Of a stretch of DNA of 27,384 nucleotides, positions 13,234 through 21,767 are shown in pieces. Source of the DNA: a virus. Position 1 is the stretch's first letter, and every line of letters starts with the position of its first letter. The translations under genes and the position numbers were made by a program. The stretch covers positions 1 to 27,384 of the IMG/VR virus record IMGVR_UViG_3300020192_000068. The stretch is one strand, 5' to 3'. The notes under the pieces were generated by a model. That model saw only the letters and a list, made by a program, of their open reading frames with translations, did not search any database and was not told the origin of the DNA.

Positions 13234-14175
13234 TTATTTAGTAAGCATCAGATAGTAGTAATTTGCACCGCGTGCATTGCCACCCAGCGACGGGCGATAA
13301 GTAGTAATCGTCAGCACTGCCGTTGCGGGCGTGACCGTAATGGAGCCACCTGCCGTGACTGTCGGCGCAAATGTCGACAGTGATAGTGCTACTGTTGTCG
13401 GCGTGACCGTAATGCCAGTAGCCGCTGTAACCGTAGGGGCAAATGTCGTTAGCGTTAACGATACTGTACCCGGAGTCACTATTTTTGCATCACCAACCAA
13501 CACGGATGGTGCAGATGTAGTCATTGTTAATGTAACTACATTCGGAACAACGGTAACAGGTGTTGCTATCGTTGGAGCGAATGTCGTTAGCGTTAATGTC
13601 GCAGTAGCAGGAACGACTACCTTTGCGTCACCGACAAGTATCGTTGGAGCGAATGTCGTTAGCGCTAGTGCTGCTGTAGTCGGTGTAGCAACTACGCTTC
13701 CACCTGCCGTGACCGTAGGCGCAAATGTCGTTAGCGTCAGGCTAGCGACCGTAGGTGTGACGACTACTGCGCCGCTTGCTGTGACGGTTGGAGCAAACGT
13801 GGTGATCGTCATCGCAAGCGTAGGCGGCGTTACTGTCTGTGGTGTTAATACCGCCGGCGCGAATGTCGTAAGCGTCAACGCAAGTGTTGACGGTGTTACT
13901 GTTTGGGGTGTTAATACATCGGGAGCGTATGTGGTTAGCGTTAGTGATGCTGTAGTCGGCGTGACTGTCTGAGGCGTACTGACCGTGGATGCAAATGTAG
14001 TAAGGCTCAGAGCAGCAGCAGCAGGCGTTACTGTTTGTGGCGTGAGAATGGTTGGTGCATATGTCGTGATCGTCAGTGCAGCAGTAGCCGGTGTGACCGT
14101 AACGCCACCAGCAGCCGCTTGAATCGCACCTTTGCTTAGGCTTCCAGCTTGAACAGCACCTTTGCTTAGGCTCAT
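13234..14175 (-). CDS. Twelve-repeat beta protein, putative fibre shaft
   Basis: A 313-aa protein. The first 22 residues hold a short duplicated peptide (LSKGAVQAG, then LSKGAIQAA). Twelve repeats of 22-24 residues follow, each of the form VTPxTxALTLTTFAPTVxx plus a linker (TPQT, TAGGS or LVGDAK). The LTLTTFAP core is invariant in type: alternating Leu/Thr, then an aromatic and Ala-Pro. This suggests a stacked beta shaft or a surface fibre. No Cys or enzyme motif is present. It starts inside the stop of the upstream short gene (ATGA overlap). The last repeat ends in TYRPSLGG and a short polar tail with tyrosines (NYYYLMLTK). Confidence 0.7.
   Translation of the reverse strand: MSLSKGAVQAGSLSKGAIQAAAGGVTVTPATAALTITTYAPTILTPQTVTPAAAALSLTTFASTVSTPQTVTPTTASLTLTTYAPDVLTPQTVTPSTLALTLTTFAPAVLTPQTVTPPTLAMTITTFAPTVTASGAVVVTPTVASLTLTTFAPTVTAGGSVVATPTTAALALTTFAPTILVGDAKVVVPATATLTLTTFAPTIATPVTVVPNVVTLTMTTSAPSVLVGDAKIVTPGTVSLTLTTFAPTVTAATGITVTPTTVALSLSTFAPTVTAGGSITVTPATAVLTITTYRPSLGGNARGANYYYLMLTK
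13300..14105. repeat. Array of twelve ~66-72-bp coding repeats
   Basis: Twelve direct repeats encode the shaft units of the gene at 13234-14175. Copies share the nucleotides for LTTFAP but differ in linkers and third positions, so the array is old rather than freshly expanded. Some neighbouring units share the same linker (TPQT in the first four), suggesting local duplication. Confidence 0.7.
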
Positions 14176-14393
14176 CCGAATGCCCCGCCCTTCACGTTCC
14201 CCACATCATTGGGCGCAAAGTAAACAAAGCGATTCGCAAATGTATCGGCACCACTCTTGGCGAATGGCGTTGACCCGACAGTCTCATTGTCAACGTTACG
14301 CAATATCTGATCTGATTCTGATGTTGAATAGTTTGTTGTGTTGTTTTTACTTAGCCCTATGCCGTTCTGTACGGAGCCTTTATCAAGTGTCAT
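14172..14393 (-). CDS. Chimeric short protein, C-terminal copy of beta-helix tail
   Basis: A 73-aa product. Its last 44 residues (NVDNETVG, PFAKSGADTFANRFVYFAP, GNVKGGA) match the end of the upstream beta-helix protein (NLDNEVLG, AFAKSGSNTFANRLTYFAP, GNIFGGA) at roughly 60 percent. Its first 16 residues (TLDKGSVQNGIGLSK) instead resemble the start of the downstream repeat protein (SLSKGAVQAGSLSK). The beta-helix body is absent. It overlaps both neighbours by a few bases and could be translated, or it may be a remnant left by recombination in the receptor-binding cassette. Confidence 0.55.
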   Translation of the reverse strand: MTLDKGSVQNGIGLSKNNTTNYSTSESDQILRNVDNETVGSTPFAKSGADTFANRFVYFAPNDVGNVKGGAFG

Positions 14394-15391
14394 TATTGAA
14401 TAGCTCCACCAAAAATGTTTCCAGTGTTAACGGGAGCGAAGTAAGTAAGGCGATTAGCAAAGGTGTTACTGCCAGATTTTGCAAACGCAGTTACACCTAA
14501 TACTTCGTTGTCCAAGTTTTCAATAGAATCAATAGTCCCAGAATAATTTGTGGCGTTATTAAAAAAGGCATTTCCTGCAAAACGCATTGCGGGAGTAGTC
14601 GAGGTTAAAATTCCACGTCCACCTGCACCTGAAAAACCCTCTATGATATTGTTGAGAATTACCGATCCAGCAAAGTAGGCGGTACTATTCCCTGTGATTC
14701 CTGCGGCAGTACTTCCGTTTGCAAGGAAGCTGTTACCAACTATACGGTGCCTTGCAGAAGTCAAGAAAATTCCGTTACCAGACGTGCCTAGAGAAAATAT
14801 ATTACGGAGGATTGTTGCACCAGAACCAGCAACAGCTATTGAATTGGTGAAATTTCGTATCGCCCCATCTTTGAAGTAGCACCCCATGACGAACGCAGCG
14901 CCACTGTTCATGCTAATACCTGTTGCACAATCTGTGATTTCACAAAACGTAACAGATCCAGAAGCTGCTAGTATTCCTGTTCCGGTTGTATCTGCGATCT
15001 TACTATCACTTATCCCAGCCGAACCACTAAGTGAAACAAGTGTGCTGCTTCCACCGTTGCGGATGTAAAGGTTTTTCATAAAGATGATTGCAATAGGAAT
15101 AGCTGCTCCACCATTTGCATTTATCTCACCGACACCTCCATCACCAGCCGCAGACGTGTAGCCCTCAATCACAAGTGGTGCGACGGATGTTGGCGCCCCG
15201 TAGGTTGCCAGTGAAAGTATTGCGGCAAGCACTTCAGCAGTTCCGGCTTTTATATTGAAGCGGTCTCCATCGGTTGCGTTTCGCGTTACTGTGTTCAGTG
15301 CGTGCTGCAAGTCTCCGTATGGACTACCGATTGTTCCGGCACCGCTGTTTGCATTGATTGCTGGATCGACGTAAATCTCTGTTAATGGCAT
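14393..15391 (-). CDS. Right-handed beta-helix surface protein (pectate lyase-like fold)
   Basis: A 332-aa protein opening with the signature YVDPAINANSGAGTIGSPYGDLQHALNTV found at the start of many phage and bacterial beta-helix proteins. Repeating short strands separated by Asn/Gly turns follow (ISDSKIADTTGTGILAA, CEITDCATGISM, HRIVGNSFLANG, SVILNNIIEGF), which form a parallel beta-helix. This fold is common in tailspikes that bind or cut polysaccharides. No clear acidic catalytic cluster was recognised. The last 45 residues form a separate capping segment duplicated in the next gene. The start overlaps the stop of the 829-aa gene. Confidence 0.75.
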   Translation of the reverse strand: MPLTEIYVDPAINANSGAGTIGSPYGDLQHALNTVTRNATDGDRFNIKAGTAEVLAAILSLATYGAPTSVAPLVIEGYTSAAGDGGVGEINANGGAAIPIAIIFMKNLYIRNGGSSTLVSLSGSAGISDSKIADTTGTGILAASGSVTFCEITDCATGISMNSGAAFVMGCYFKDGAIRNFTNSIAVAGSGATILRNIFSLGTSGNGIFLTSARHRIVGNSFLANGSTAAGITGNSTAYFAGSVILNNIIEGFSGAGGRGILTSTTPAMRFAGNAFFNNATNYSGTIDSIENLDNEVLGVTAFAKSGSNTFANRLTYFAPVNTGNIFGGAIQ

Positions 15392-17880
15392 TATGTTTGC
15401 TCCTCGCTAAAGTTCCATGGGCCGTAGCCTGCCCTATTCGATGTTGATAAAAATGTTCTGTAGGAGTTTACATGACCTAGCGTTACTCCCTGGCTACCCT
15501 CCATGTACGCAGCTACTAGTGCGGACATGGCTTGCACTGCCTGAGAATCACCTCCAAAAACAACACTGGACACTGCTTCGTCGAATGCTGCTAGATCAAG
15601 GCCGCAAGAAAAGTTACCACTACCGCTGAACGTGACAGCCGAACCACCCGGCGTTAGCGACAAATTACAAGTCGATCCTGACACATTGATTAGATAGTAG
15701 ACCTGAGCAAAATCCGTTTGTGTTGGGTACGCAGAATTGCCGTTAGAACTATTCACGCCCATCCACATAAATCTATCGTTTTCTGCTATCGAAGCTCCAA
15801 CTGTCAAATCGTCGCCGCTCCAGCTGCCAGTAGATTGGACAAAAATTCCTAGTTCAGTATCTGTCCAAGGCGTAGACGGTACTCTCCATACATACGCGCC
15901 TAACGCTGAAATTCGATTTGCATCCATAGCACGTTTTACTGGTTTCATAATTGCATTGCTGGCAACTCTAAAGCCAGCACCGAAACCCATGTCAGTAAAA
16001 TGAGGAAGCCACTGGGAATAAACCATCGCCATCCAGTTGCTCATCCACGGACTGTAGTAGTGTGGATCATTAAAGATCCACCCACCCCAGTCCCGACGTC
16101 CCTGGTCCCACTTTGGATGACTGACTGAGTGGAAGGCGTCTAGATTTTTCAGCATGTTTTCTAGATACAGCTTGTTCGGGTTTGCGTCACCCATTACGGC
16201 CCATGCCCAGGACATCATATTCGCGGCCCACGCTCTACCTCGCGCGGCTCCTCCCGATGGTACGACTCCATGCCTAGGAGTTGTTTCGGCACTGTAACCA
16301 TCGAAGGCTTTATTGTGCCCGAAGATATTCATAAATCCGCTTGACAGGCAAAGCGAAGCAGGGGACATGGCGGAATCCGCAAGATATCTTTCACCCGTAA
16401 TGAATGCAGCAAATGCAGCGTAGTTGACGCCGTGATCGGTGCCGTACCCCGCAAACGAACCGCTACCGCCGACAGGGTTGTCTACTAAAATATCCCGCGA
16501 TCCCGCGTCATTATCTGCTGATTGACCCAAAAGTGCGTGAGCCGCCTCGATTGCCATCCCTGGGTAAGTAGTTGCACCAAATACTCTTCGCTTTTGTGGT
16601 ATGAATCTAGGCGACGCTTCCGTGTCTATTACGCGGTGGTCGTAGACTGAATTGAATACCGCCAAGCCAGCCTGTGCGGCCACTCGCATGTTTCGCCACT
16701 GCGTGGACGTTTGAAGCGTGATAGCACTCGAATCATATCGAGTAATAGGCCCTCGTCCATTGTACGCCCCGACGTTGTTTATCTGTGCTCGATGCCCGTT
16801 TATGCCGAGCGGCACATAAGTAAAAGTTAAGTCTACTGGCCAACCAGTATCGTCCCATTTTAGAGGCGGCAAATACCCACTGACCCTAGCCATTTTCTTT
16901 CGACTTGCTGTACTGTACGTCACACTCAGCGTTGGCTTGGTCGCGCTGCTTACGTTGATCCAGTGTGGTGTTGCGTGCTGCGCGTCGTCTGCACTGTAGA
17001 GGCTTGCCCATTGACAGTAGTAAGCATGGGACAACGTACTGCGACTATCCACAGTCGTCGCACCAACTTTTACAACTGCGTCGTAAGTACGTCTCTCCTT
17101 GGTCTGCTCAGCTCCTGTCGGATCGTTGACCCACCAATGCTGGCTGAGCACCGGCACCCAATCCATTGCAACTACTGTCGAGCCATCTGTATCTAGCCAG
17201 ATGTCGAGGTAGTTCAGGCAAACTAGATGGTCGTCACCTGTCAACGACTGCCAACAGAAGTACCGAACGAATAGCGGCGTGTCGGCTTGCACCTCGCGTC
17301 GTGTGCTGGCAGCAGATGCGGCCTTGAGTCCGAACGCCCTGTCACCCAGAGCACCGCTTGCAAATCCATTGTGGTTAGTCAGGTTAATAGTGTGGTCGTT
17401 ACTCAACCCAGAGATAAACGTCACCGGGTTCAGTGTGCTTAACGGCACTGTGCCGGTTTCGTTGTATACTTCGATTGCCGTTGATCCCGAGCCTGCAACA
17501 GATCCTAGATCGACCACCATCGTACACTTGCGCATTGATCCATCGGACCAAGTAGCTACGTCGACTGGATAGCCTCGCAGGTTCGCACCGCCAGCAATCC
17601 TTACTTTGGCTACCTGCGTCGAAGGGATGTCGCCCTTCTCAAATGCCAAGCCAAACTTAACCAAGCCTCTGGAACTTGTTGCTGCCGTGTTGCTAAATGT
17701 CAGCGTATGCAAGGCAGGCACGTCAACAGGCGGTGCTGTATCCTCCAACGCACTGACGCGCACCGATAGCACATTAGCCTCAGCTATCATGCTCTCGTAA
17801 GTGTCAACCACATTAGATTCCAGTGCAGTCAATCGATCAGACAGTGCGTTGGCTTCGTTAAGCATGTCGGAGTAGCTCAT
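15391..17880 (-). CDS. Putative tail depolymerase, rhamnogalacturonan lyase-like
   Basis: An 829-aa protein. Residues 1-47 hold two 26-aa coiled-coil units (LNEANALSDRLTALE, then IAEANVLSVRVSALE), which probably form the trimerising or attachment stalk. From about 55 a beta domain contains GLVKFGLAFEKGDIP and TWSDGSMRKCTMVVDLG; the W-x-DGS-x-R element resembles the N-terminal domain of PcRGLX/YetA-like exo-rhamnogalacturonan lyases. The middle is rich in Trp, His, Tyr and Asp (HWWVND, DHGVNYAAF, HPKWDQGRRDWGG, FNDPHYYSPW) and helical, as in alpha/alpha toroid lyases. C-terminal beta segments follow. A capsule-degrading role is likely but unproven. Confidence 0.6.
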   Translation of the reverse strand: MSYSDMLNEANALSDRLTALESNVVDTYESMIAEANVLSVRVSALEDTAPPVDVPALHTLTFSNTAATSSRGLVKFGLAFEKGDIPSTQVAKVRIAGGANLRGYPVDVATWSDGSMRKCTMVVDLGSVAGSGSTAIEVYNETGTVPLSTLNPVTFISGLSNDHTINLTNHNGFASGALGDRAFGLKAASAASTRREVQADTPLFVRYFCWQSLTGDDHLVCLNYLDIWLDTDGSTVVAMDWVPVLSQHWWVNDPTGAEQTKERRTYDAVVKVGATTVDSRSTLSHAYYCQWASLYSADDAQHATPHWINVSSATKPTLSVTYSTASRKKMARVSGYLPPLKWDDTGWPVDLTFTYVPLGINGHRAQINNVGAYNGRGPITRYDSSAITLQTSTQWRNMRVAAQAGLAVFNSVYDHRVIDTEASPRFIPQKRRVFGATTYPGMAIEAAHALLGQSADNDAGSRDILVDNPVGGSGSFAGYGTDHGVNYAAFAAFITGERYLADSAMSPASLCLSSGFMNIFGHNKAFDGYSAETTPRHGVVPSGGAARGRAWAANMMSWAWAVMGDANPNKLYLENMLKNLDAFHSVSHPKWDQGRRDWGGWIFNDPHYYSPWMSNWMAMVYSQWLPHFTDMGFGAGFRVASNAIMKPVKRAMDANRISALGAYVWRVPSTPWTDTELGIFVQSTGSWSGDDLTVGASIAENDRFMWMGVNSSNGNSAYPTQTDFAQVYYLINVSGSTCNLSLTPGGSAVTFSGSGNFSCGLDLAAFDEAVSSVVFGGDSQAVQAMSALVAAYMEGSQGVTLGHVNSYRTFLSTSNRAGYGPWNFSEEQT

Positions 17881-17882
17881 GC

Positions 17883-18110
17883 CTATTCCAGTGCAGTGAT
17901 ACGGGCTGTCAGTGAGTCCAAGATCGCACGCAGGTTGACTAGGGTGGTGGCCTTCTCTTCCAGTAGCGCGTCGCGTTCCGCCGTGAGCGTTGCTAGTGCG
18001 ATGGATAGCGAATCAATCCCAGCCTGGAACAGGGTATCCTCTGCTACGTCATCTGCACTGATTGCGGTTAGTAGGGTCTTTACTTCTTCGATTCGTGGGT
18101 CTGCGGCCAT
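17883..18110 (-). CDS. Small coiled-coil protein of the surface cassette
   Basis: A 75-aa, all-helical protein with heptad Leu/Ile/Ala spacing (LSIALATLTAERDALLEEKATTLVNLRAIL). It ends in DSLTARITALE, which is like the LSDRLTALE coil at the start of the next protein, suggesting a shared trimerisation segment. It stops three bases before that start. It could be a chaperone or an adaptor for the tailspike. No family recognised. Confidence 0.55.
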   Translation of the reverse strand: MAADPRIEEVKTLLTAISADDVAEDTLFQAGIDSLSIALATLTAERDALLEEKATTLVNLRAILDSLTARITALE

Positions 18111-18111
18111 G

Positions 18112-18663
18112 TTATGGTCCTTCGTTAGTGATATTGAGAGTGAGTTTATTGGCCGTGTCGATCACCGAATTCCAAGCGAAGTTTCCGCCTGCTGGAATCG
18201 CCGTTGACGACCTTGGTAGTTTGCCGACTTCAGTAGCCGCCGTGGCTGCGTTGGCACGAGCCGCTGTCTGTGTCACGTCGGCATTTATTGCTGTGACAAT
18301 CGCATTCGCAATTGCTGTGCTATCGACGAATCGATTCTGGATCGAAAAATGGCATATCTCGACACCAACACGACTTACGCCGTCAACGGTTCCTGCCGTG
18401 ATAACCACACGATAATCAGCCGTAGCGGTATAGCCTGTATTGTCGGTATCGACGGTGATCAGATGGTAGCCAGTGCGACCATCAAAATTCAACTGAATGG
18501 TAGCACCTACAGTAAGTTCAGTAGCCGATTCATTTCTATACACGACTACGGTTGGATTGCCATTTATGTCGGCAGCCCAAGTGATTGGCACGCCCCCTGT
18601 CGTAGCAGTGTTGTAGCCAAATCGAACCCTCGTGCCTAAGGGAAAGTCGCCTATGTATTTCAT
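18112..18663 (-). CDS. Tail fibre adaptor-like protein
   Basis: A 183-aa protein. The N-terminal beta domain reads FPLGTRVRFGYNT, VVVYRNES, LNFDGRTGYHLITVDTDNTGYTATADYRVVITAGTVDGVSRVG. The order of blocks (a GT-x-V-R-F start, FDGRTG-x-H, DYRVVITAGTVDG) is typical of beta-sandwich proteins found in many phage fibre clusters. The C-terminal third is helical (ANAIVTAINADVTQTAARANAATAA), ending in a short strand segment. This resembles fibre adaptors with a C-terminal coil. It starts right after the 33-aa membrane peptide. Confidence 0.65.
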   Translation of the reverse strand: MKYIGDFPLGTRVRFGYNTATTGGVPITWAADINGNPTVVVYRNESATELTVGATIQLNFDGRTGYHLITVDTDNTGYTATADYRVVITAGTVDGVSRVGVEICHFSIQNRFVDSTAIANAIVTAINADVTQTAARANAATAATEVGKLPRSSTAIPAGGNFAWNSVIDTANKLTLNITNEGP

Positions 18664-18668
18664 GTTAG

Positions 18669-18770
18669 TTACTTTCCGTCATTTGAGCCAACGTAAATTG
18701 CCCGGCCAACAAGCGGTGCAATTATCACTGAGATGCCGATCCAGATTGCCAGGGTGGTGAGTATTGTCAT
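18669..18770 (-). CDS. 33-aa single-span membrane peptide
   Basis: ATG 18770 opens a frame ending at TAA 18669. The peptide has one hydrophobic helix (ILTTLAIWIGISVIIAPLVG) and a short basic-polar tail (RAIYVGSNDGK). The start overlaps the stop of the 900-aa gene as ATGA, so translation is probably coupled, and the gene ends just before the adaptor gene. Similar short peptides with an APLVGR-like motif occur in other phages. A holin-like or membrane-targeting role is possible but unsupported by function data. Confidence 0.6.
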   Translation of the reverse strand: MTILTTLAIWIGISVIIAPLVGRAIYVGSNDGK

Positions 18771-21469
18771 GTGTATGTTCCTGCTTGCACCGTCAGCGGT
18801 GTAGCCGCAAGTGATCCCAGGTTAGCTAGCCCGCCTACATCGTTCCATGCCGCTGCAGCACCCGTGTAATACAGCTTAGGCGTTGCACCTGTGGGACCCT
18901 GCCCGTTAGCACCAATCAAATCTGGTGACCACAGATTGCGGATTGATGCGTTGGTAATATCGGGCAATAGATAAGCCGCATTGCCCCAATCCATCCAGAA
19001 AAACTCCACAGCACCATCGAATAGTACGCCGCCACCGTCTGATTCACCAAAGATGCCAAGGTTCGGTTGAATCAACTGATTAACGCCCAGGGAACTGAAT
19101 GTACGCGTCCCACTCGTTGAATCAAATGCACCACCACTGCCTGCTGAATTAGCAAGTAGTGTCCCAACTTCCGTTGCCCAGTTTGCACCCGCTGCAACAC
19201 TTGTGAAATCGACTGAGATAAAATGTGTCCGCGTAACCCCGACTGCAGGTGTGAAGCTCGGACGCATATTACAAAACGTACTATTTAACACTTGGAAGCG
19301 AATCGACGTTGTCGATGGAAACCACATCCTAAACGTAGGATTGCTGTCACCAAGAATATTTGCGCTTGTAGTTATCACGTCTGGTCGAAATCGAATAGCC
19401 AGCACAAGCTTAGCCAGTCCAGTTTCCAGCGGTGGTATGAATCGTGATCTAGCTGTCCCACCGTTGTCGACCGCAATGAAGACTGCACTCGATATGGTCG
19501 TAGTCGTCCATGCATGTGCAATTCCACCAATTGTTGCTGTCGTGGTTGTCTCCGTTGAATTTGATGCCGATGTCGTATGCCGTAGTTGGACGTAATCCCA
19601 CACATCCACAGTGCCTGGGCTACTGGTCCAAGCCGATGCATTTGTCCCTAGATGATCATCAGCGATACGATATTCACCACCGACTATTGTAATTGCACGT
19701 CCATCTTCACCTGAGATAACACAATTGAAATCTGAAGTAGTCAGTGTCGATATAGCTTGCGACAGGAGGTCAGTCCACTCGATGAATGACGGCTCAAGTG
19801 TTCTGTTGGTCGTGCGATTAACGTGATCGATGTAATTCACATTACCGAATGCACCCTTGCCTGCGTAAGCTGCTTTTGGCGTATAAGCCGCTACCACTTC
19901 AGCAATCGTCGTTCGCGCCGCTGTATGAGCGGCAAACACATCCACATATGGAATCGTTGCACCATCGGCACCTAAATTGATATTGCCAGAAGCATACCGA
20001 GTGTTATTTGGAGATATGTTATTCGTGTTGAGTATCGTTTCTGCGATGTTGTCCAGGGCTCTTGTATTTCCATACGCGAATGATGTAACGGGTGCTGGAG
20101 AATCAAGCGACCGAGAAACACTTATTGACTTACCGATACCTAGAGCAGCGGCTGGATCGTAAACAATCGCTATATTGCTTGCGACGTAATTGTCACGGCT
20201 TGCCGCAATACTGATACCTAGTGGGGCTCCACCACTGATAATTACGTTACCGACGATCCGCCATCGAGCATAGCAAATAGCGAGGGGTGCGATGTATGGA
20301 TTATCCGCAATTATCATCCCTTGGACCGTGCCTCGTGCGTTGCCTTGCACAAAGATGTTTCGCTCGATGACAACTCCAACCGAATCATTTTGGGTTGGAG
20401 TCGAAGGACTATCATCCATGAAGAATTGCAAAAAGTCGCTATGCGGGTCTCCAGGGTCACTCGTTCGGGAAAATGGCAATGTTGCAAAGTTGTCGGTGAT
20501 GATCCAACTGTACGGTATGCTAGGAGCACTTGCGGATTGATAATCTTGGTAGATTCGCGTAAACGTATTGCCGACGATTGTCCATAATCCAAAACTCATA
20601 TTTGGCTTGATTGCGTTGCCGAACAAATTCAGCTCGCAGTCCCTGACCTCAATCGAACCAGATACACCACTCGTACTTATGTTGGCTCGCATTGCGTTTG
20701 GCAGATAACTTATCATGGGATTCTGTCCAGTCCACGACACAATCTTCGAACGAATGCCATCACCTGTAATATTGGTGAACGATGAGGTTCCACCGGTGAC
20801 TAAATTCGTACTGACGATTTGACCAGCCGACACCGTAAACGTAGCTTCCGCACCCGTTACATCGTCAAAGATCATCGAGTAAGTACCGTCGGCCATTAGA
20901 TCGCCAACTGTCGGACGACGTACATCAAAGCTTGCAATCACGCCACCAGCCGTGAACACCGGCAAGATGCTTGCGTATTCTGGATATGCATCCGATGCAG
21001 CATCAAATGTTTCATCGGCTACGCCACGATAATTACCTGCGAGGCGACAACGTAAGAATCGCAAATGGCCGACGGTGCCAGAGAATCCAATCGCTGCTGC
21101 TGAGTAGCTGACATTATTCCCAGCCGCCCAAGCCGTGGTCACAATCTTCAAGTCTTCGCACGTAAAATTGCCAGAGTCGACAAAACGCAGGCGATCAATG
21201 ACAGGTTTGTTCAACGGATCTTGAGCGATCAGCCGAATCGCTACGGCAGGATTGCGGCTCGTGAGTGTCCGAGTAGTGTAGTTCCCAGGTGCAACGGCAA
21301 TGACTTTCCCACTTAGCGTTGCGTCACTATTGCCGAACACAGTGTCCCACGTCGCGTCGCTGGTAATCGTGTAATCAGATGGCCCCGGAGGCGTGCCACT
21401 GCTACCGCCAGTGATAGAGCCTCTGACCGAACTGCGAACACTACTAAGTACTGGGCTTATGATGCTCAT
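18767..21469 (-). CDS. Large beta-helix tailspike-like protein
   Basis: A 900-aa protein. A short N-terminal part (SPVLSSVRSSVRGSITGG) and Pro/Gly linker precede the fold, and probably serve attachment. The segment SDATWDTVFGNSDATLSGKVIAVAPGNYTTRTLTS is the opening of chondroitinase-B-like beta-helices. Beta-helix turns with N-x-F patterns follow (GNFTCEDLKIV, LRFLRCRLAG, WTIVGNTF, RWRIVGNVII). The last third (from about 600) is a beta sandwich of LamG/concanavalin type with the regular strands AKLVLAIRFRP, FRMWF and VEFFWMDWG. It is the biggest protein of the surface cassette and likely binds or degrades host surface sugars. No catalytic residues were identified. Confidence 0.7.
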   Translation of the reverse strand: MSIISPVLSSVRSSVRGSITGGSSGTPPGPSDYTITSDATWDTVFGNSDATLSGKVIAVAPGNYTTRTLTSRNPAVAIRLIAQDPLNKPVIDRLRFVDSGNFTCEDLKIVTTAWAAGNNVSYSAAAIGFSGTVGHLRFLRCRLAGNYRGVADETFDAASDAYPEYASILPVFTAGGVIASFDVRRPTVGDLMADGTYSMIFDDVTGAEATFTVSAGQIVSTNLVTGGTSSFTNITGDGIRSKIVSWTGQNPMISYLPNAMRANISTSGVSGSIEVRDCELNLFGNAIKPNMSFGLWTIVGNTFTRIYQDYQSASAPSIPYSWIITDNFATLPFSRTSDPGDPHSDFLQFFMDDSPSTPTQNDSVGVVIERNIFVQGNARGTVQGMIIADNPYIAPLAICYARWRIVGNVIISGGAPLGISIAASRDNYVASNIAIVYDPAAALGIGKSISVSRSLDSPAPVTSFAYGNTRALDNIAETILNTNNISPNNTRYASGNINLGADGATIPYVDVFAAHTAARTTIAEVVAAYTPKAAYAGKGAFGNVNYIDHVNRTTNRTLEPSFIEWTDLLSQAISTLTTSDFNCVISGEDGRAITIVGGEYRIADDHLGTNASAWTSSPGTVDVWDYVQLRHTTSASNSTETTTTATIGGIAHAWTTTTISSAVFIAVDNGGTARSRFIPPLETGLAKLVLAIRFRPDVITTSANILGDSNPTFRMWFPSTTSIRFQVLNSTFCNMRPSFTPAVGVTRTHFISVDFTSVAAGANWATEVGTLLANSAGSGGAFDSTSGTRTFSSLGVNQLIQPNLGIFGESDGGGVLFDGAVEFFWMDWGNAAYLLPDITNASIRNLWSPDLIGANGQGPTGATPKLYYTGAAAAWNDVGGLANLGSLAATPLTVQAGTYT

Positions 21470-21476
21470 TCGATTG

Positions 21477-21764
21477 TCAAATCCATCCGTTAAGACTGGT
21501 CGTTCCAGTTGCGCCCGTAATAACCAACCGCAGCTGACACCGACGCGAAACCTTGAGGGTCTTAATTAAAGACACGGTAAAGGCACATGCGGCCGTACCC
21601 TCGCTGACAGGCACCCACGTATCAACGCCTGTAAAATTGGCCTGCAACGCAACGCTAGCGCCACCAAATACCCCGTTGACTGCAATGTCAACTTCGCCGC
21701 CGGAGTGAATGACCGCTGTACTCGTGACGTTGGTTGTCGCTGAGGTTAAAACTTGCGTGAACAT
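21477..21764 (-). CDS. Small beta-sandwich protein after head protease
   Basis: A 95-aa protein with regular strands (VTSTAVIHSGGEVDIAVNG, ASVALQANFTG, WVPVSEGTA, RRCQLRLVITGATGTTSLNG) typical of small Ig-like virion proteins. The start lies six bases after the stop of the protease gene. It resembles decoration proteins in size and composition, but it is separated from the capsid gene by 12 kb. It might serve as a connector between head and surface cassette genes. Function unknown. Confidence 0.55.
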   Translation of the reverse strand: MFTQVLTSATTNVTSTAVIHSGGEVDIAVNGVFGGASVALQANFTGVDTWVPVSEGTAACAFTVSLIKTLKVSRRCQLRLVITGATGTTSLNGWI

Positions 21765-21767
21765 CTG

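Noticed and set aside
13331-13972. 213-aa plus-strand ORF rich in VGANVVSVN repeats
   Set aside because: It is the reverse reading of the twelve-repeat gene; the regularity comes from the minus-strand repeats, and only the minus strand fits the operon.
11999-21469. Diversity-generating retroelement acting on the receptor-binding proteins
   Set aside because: No reverse transcriptase, no template/variable repeat pair with adenine-biased differences, and no C-type lectin end. The duplicated cap at 14172 is not of that kind.
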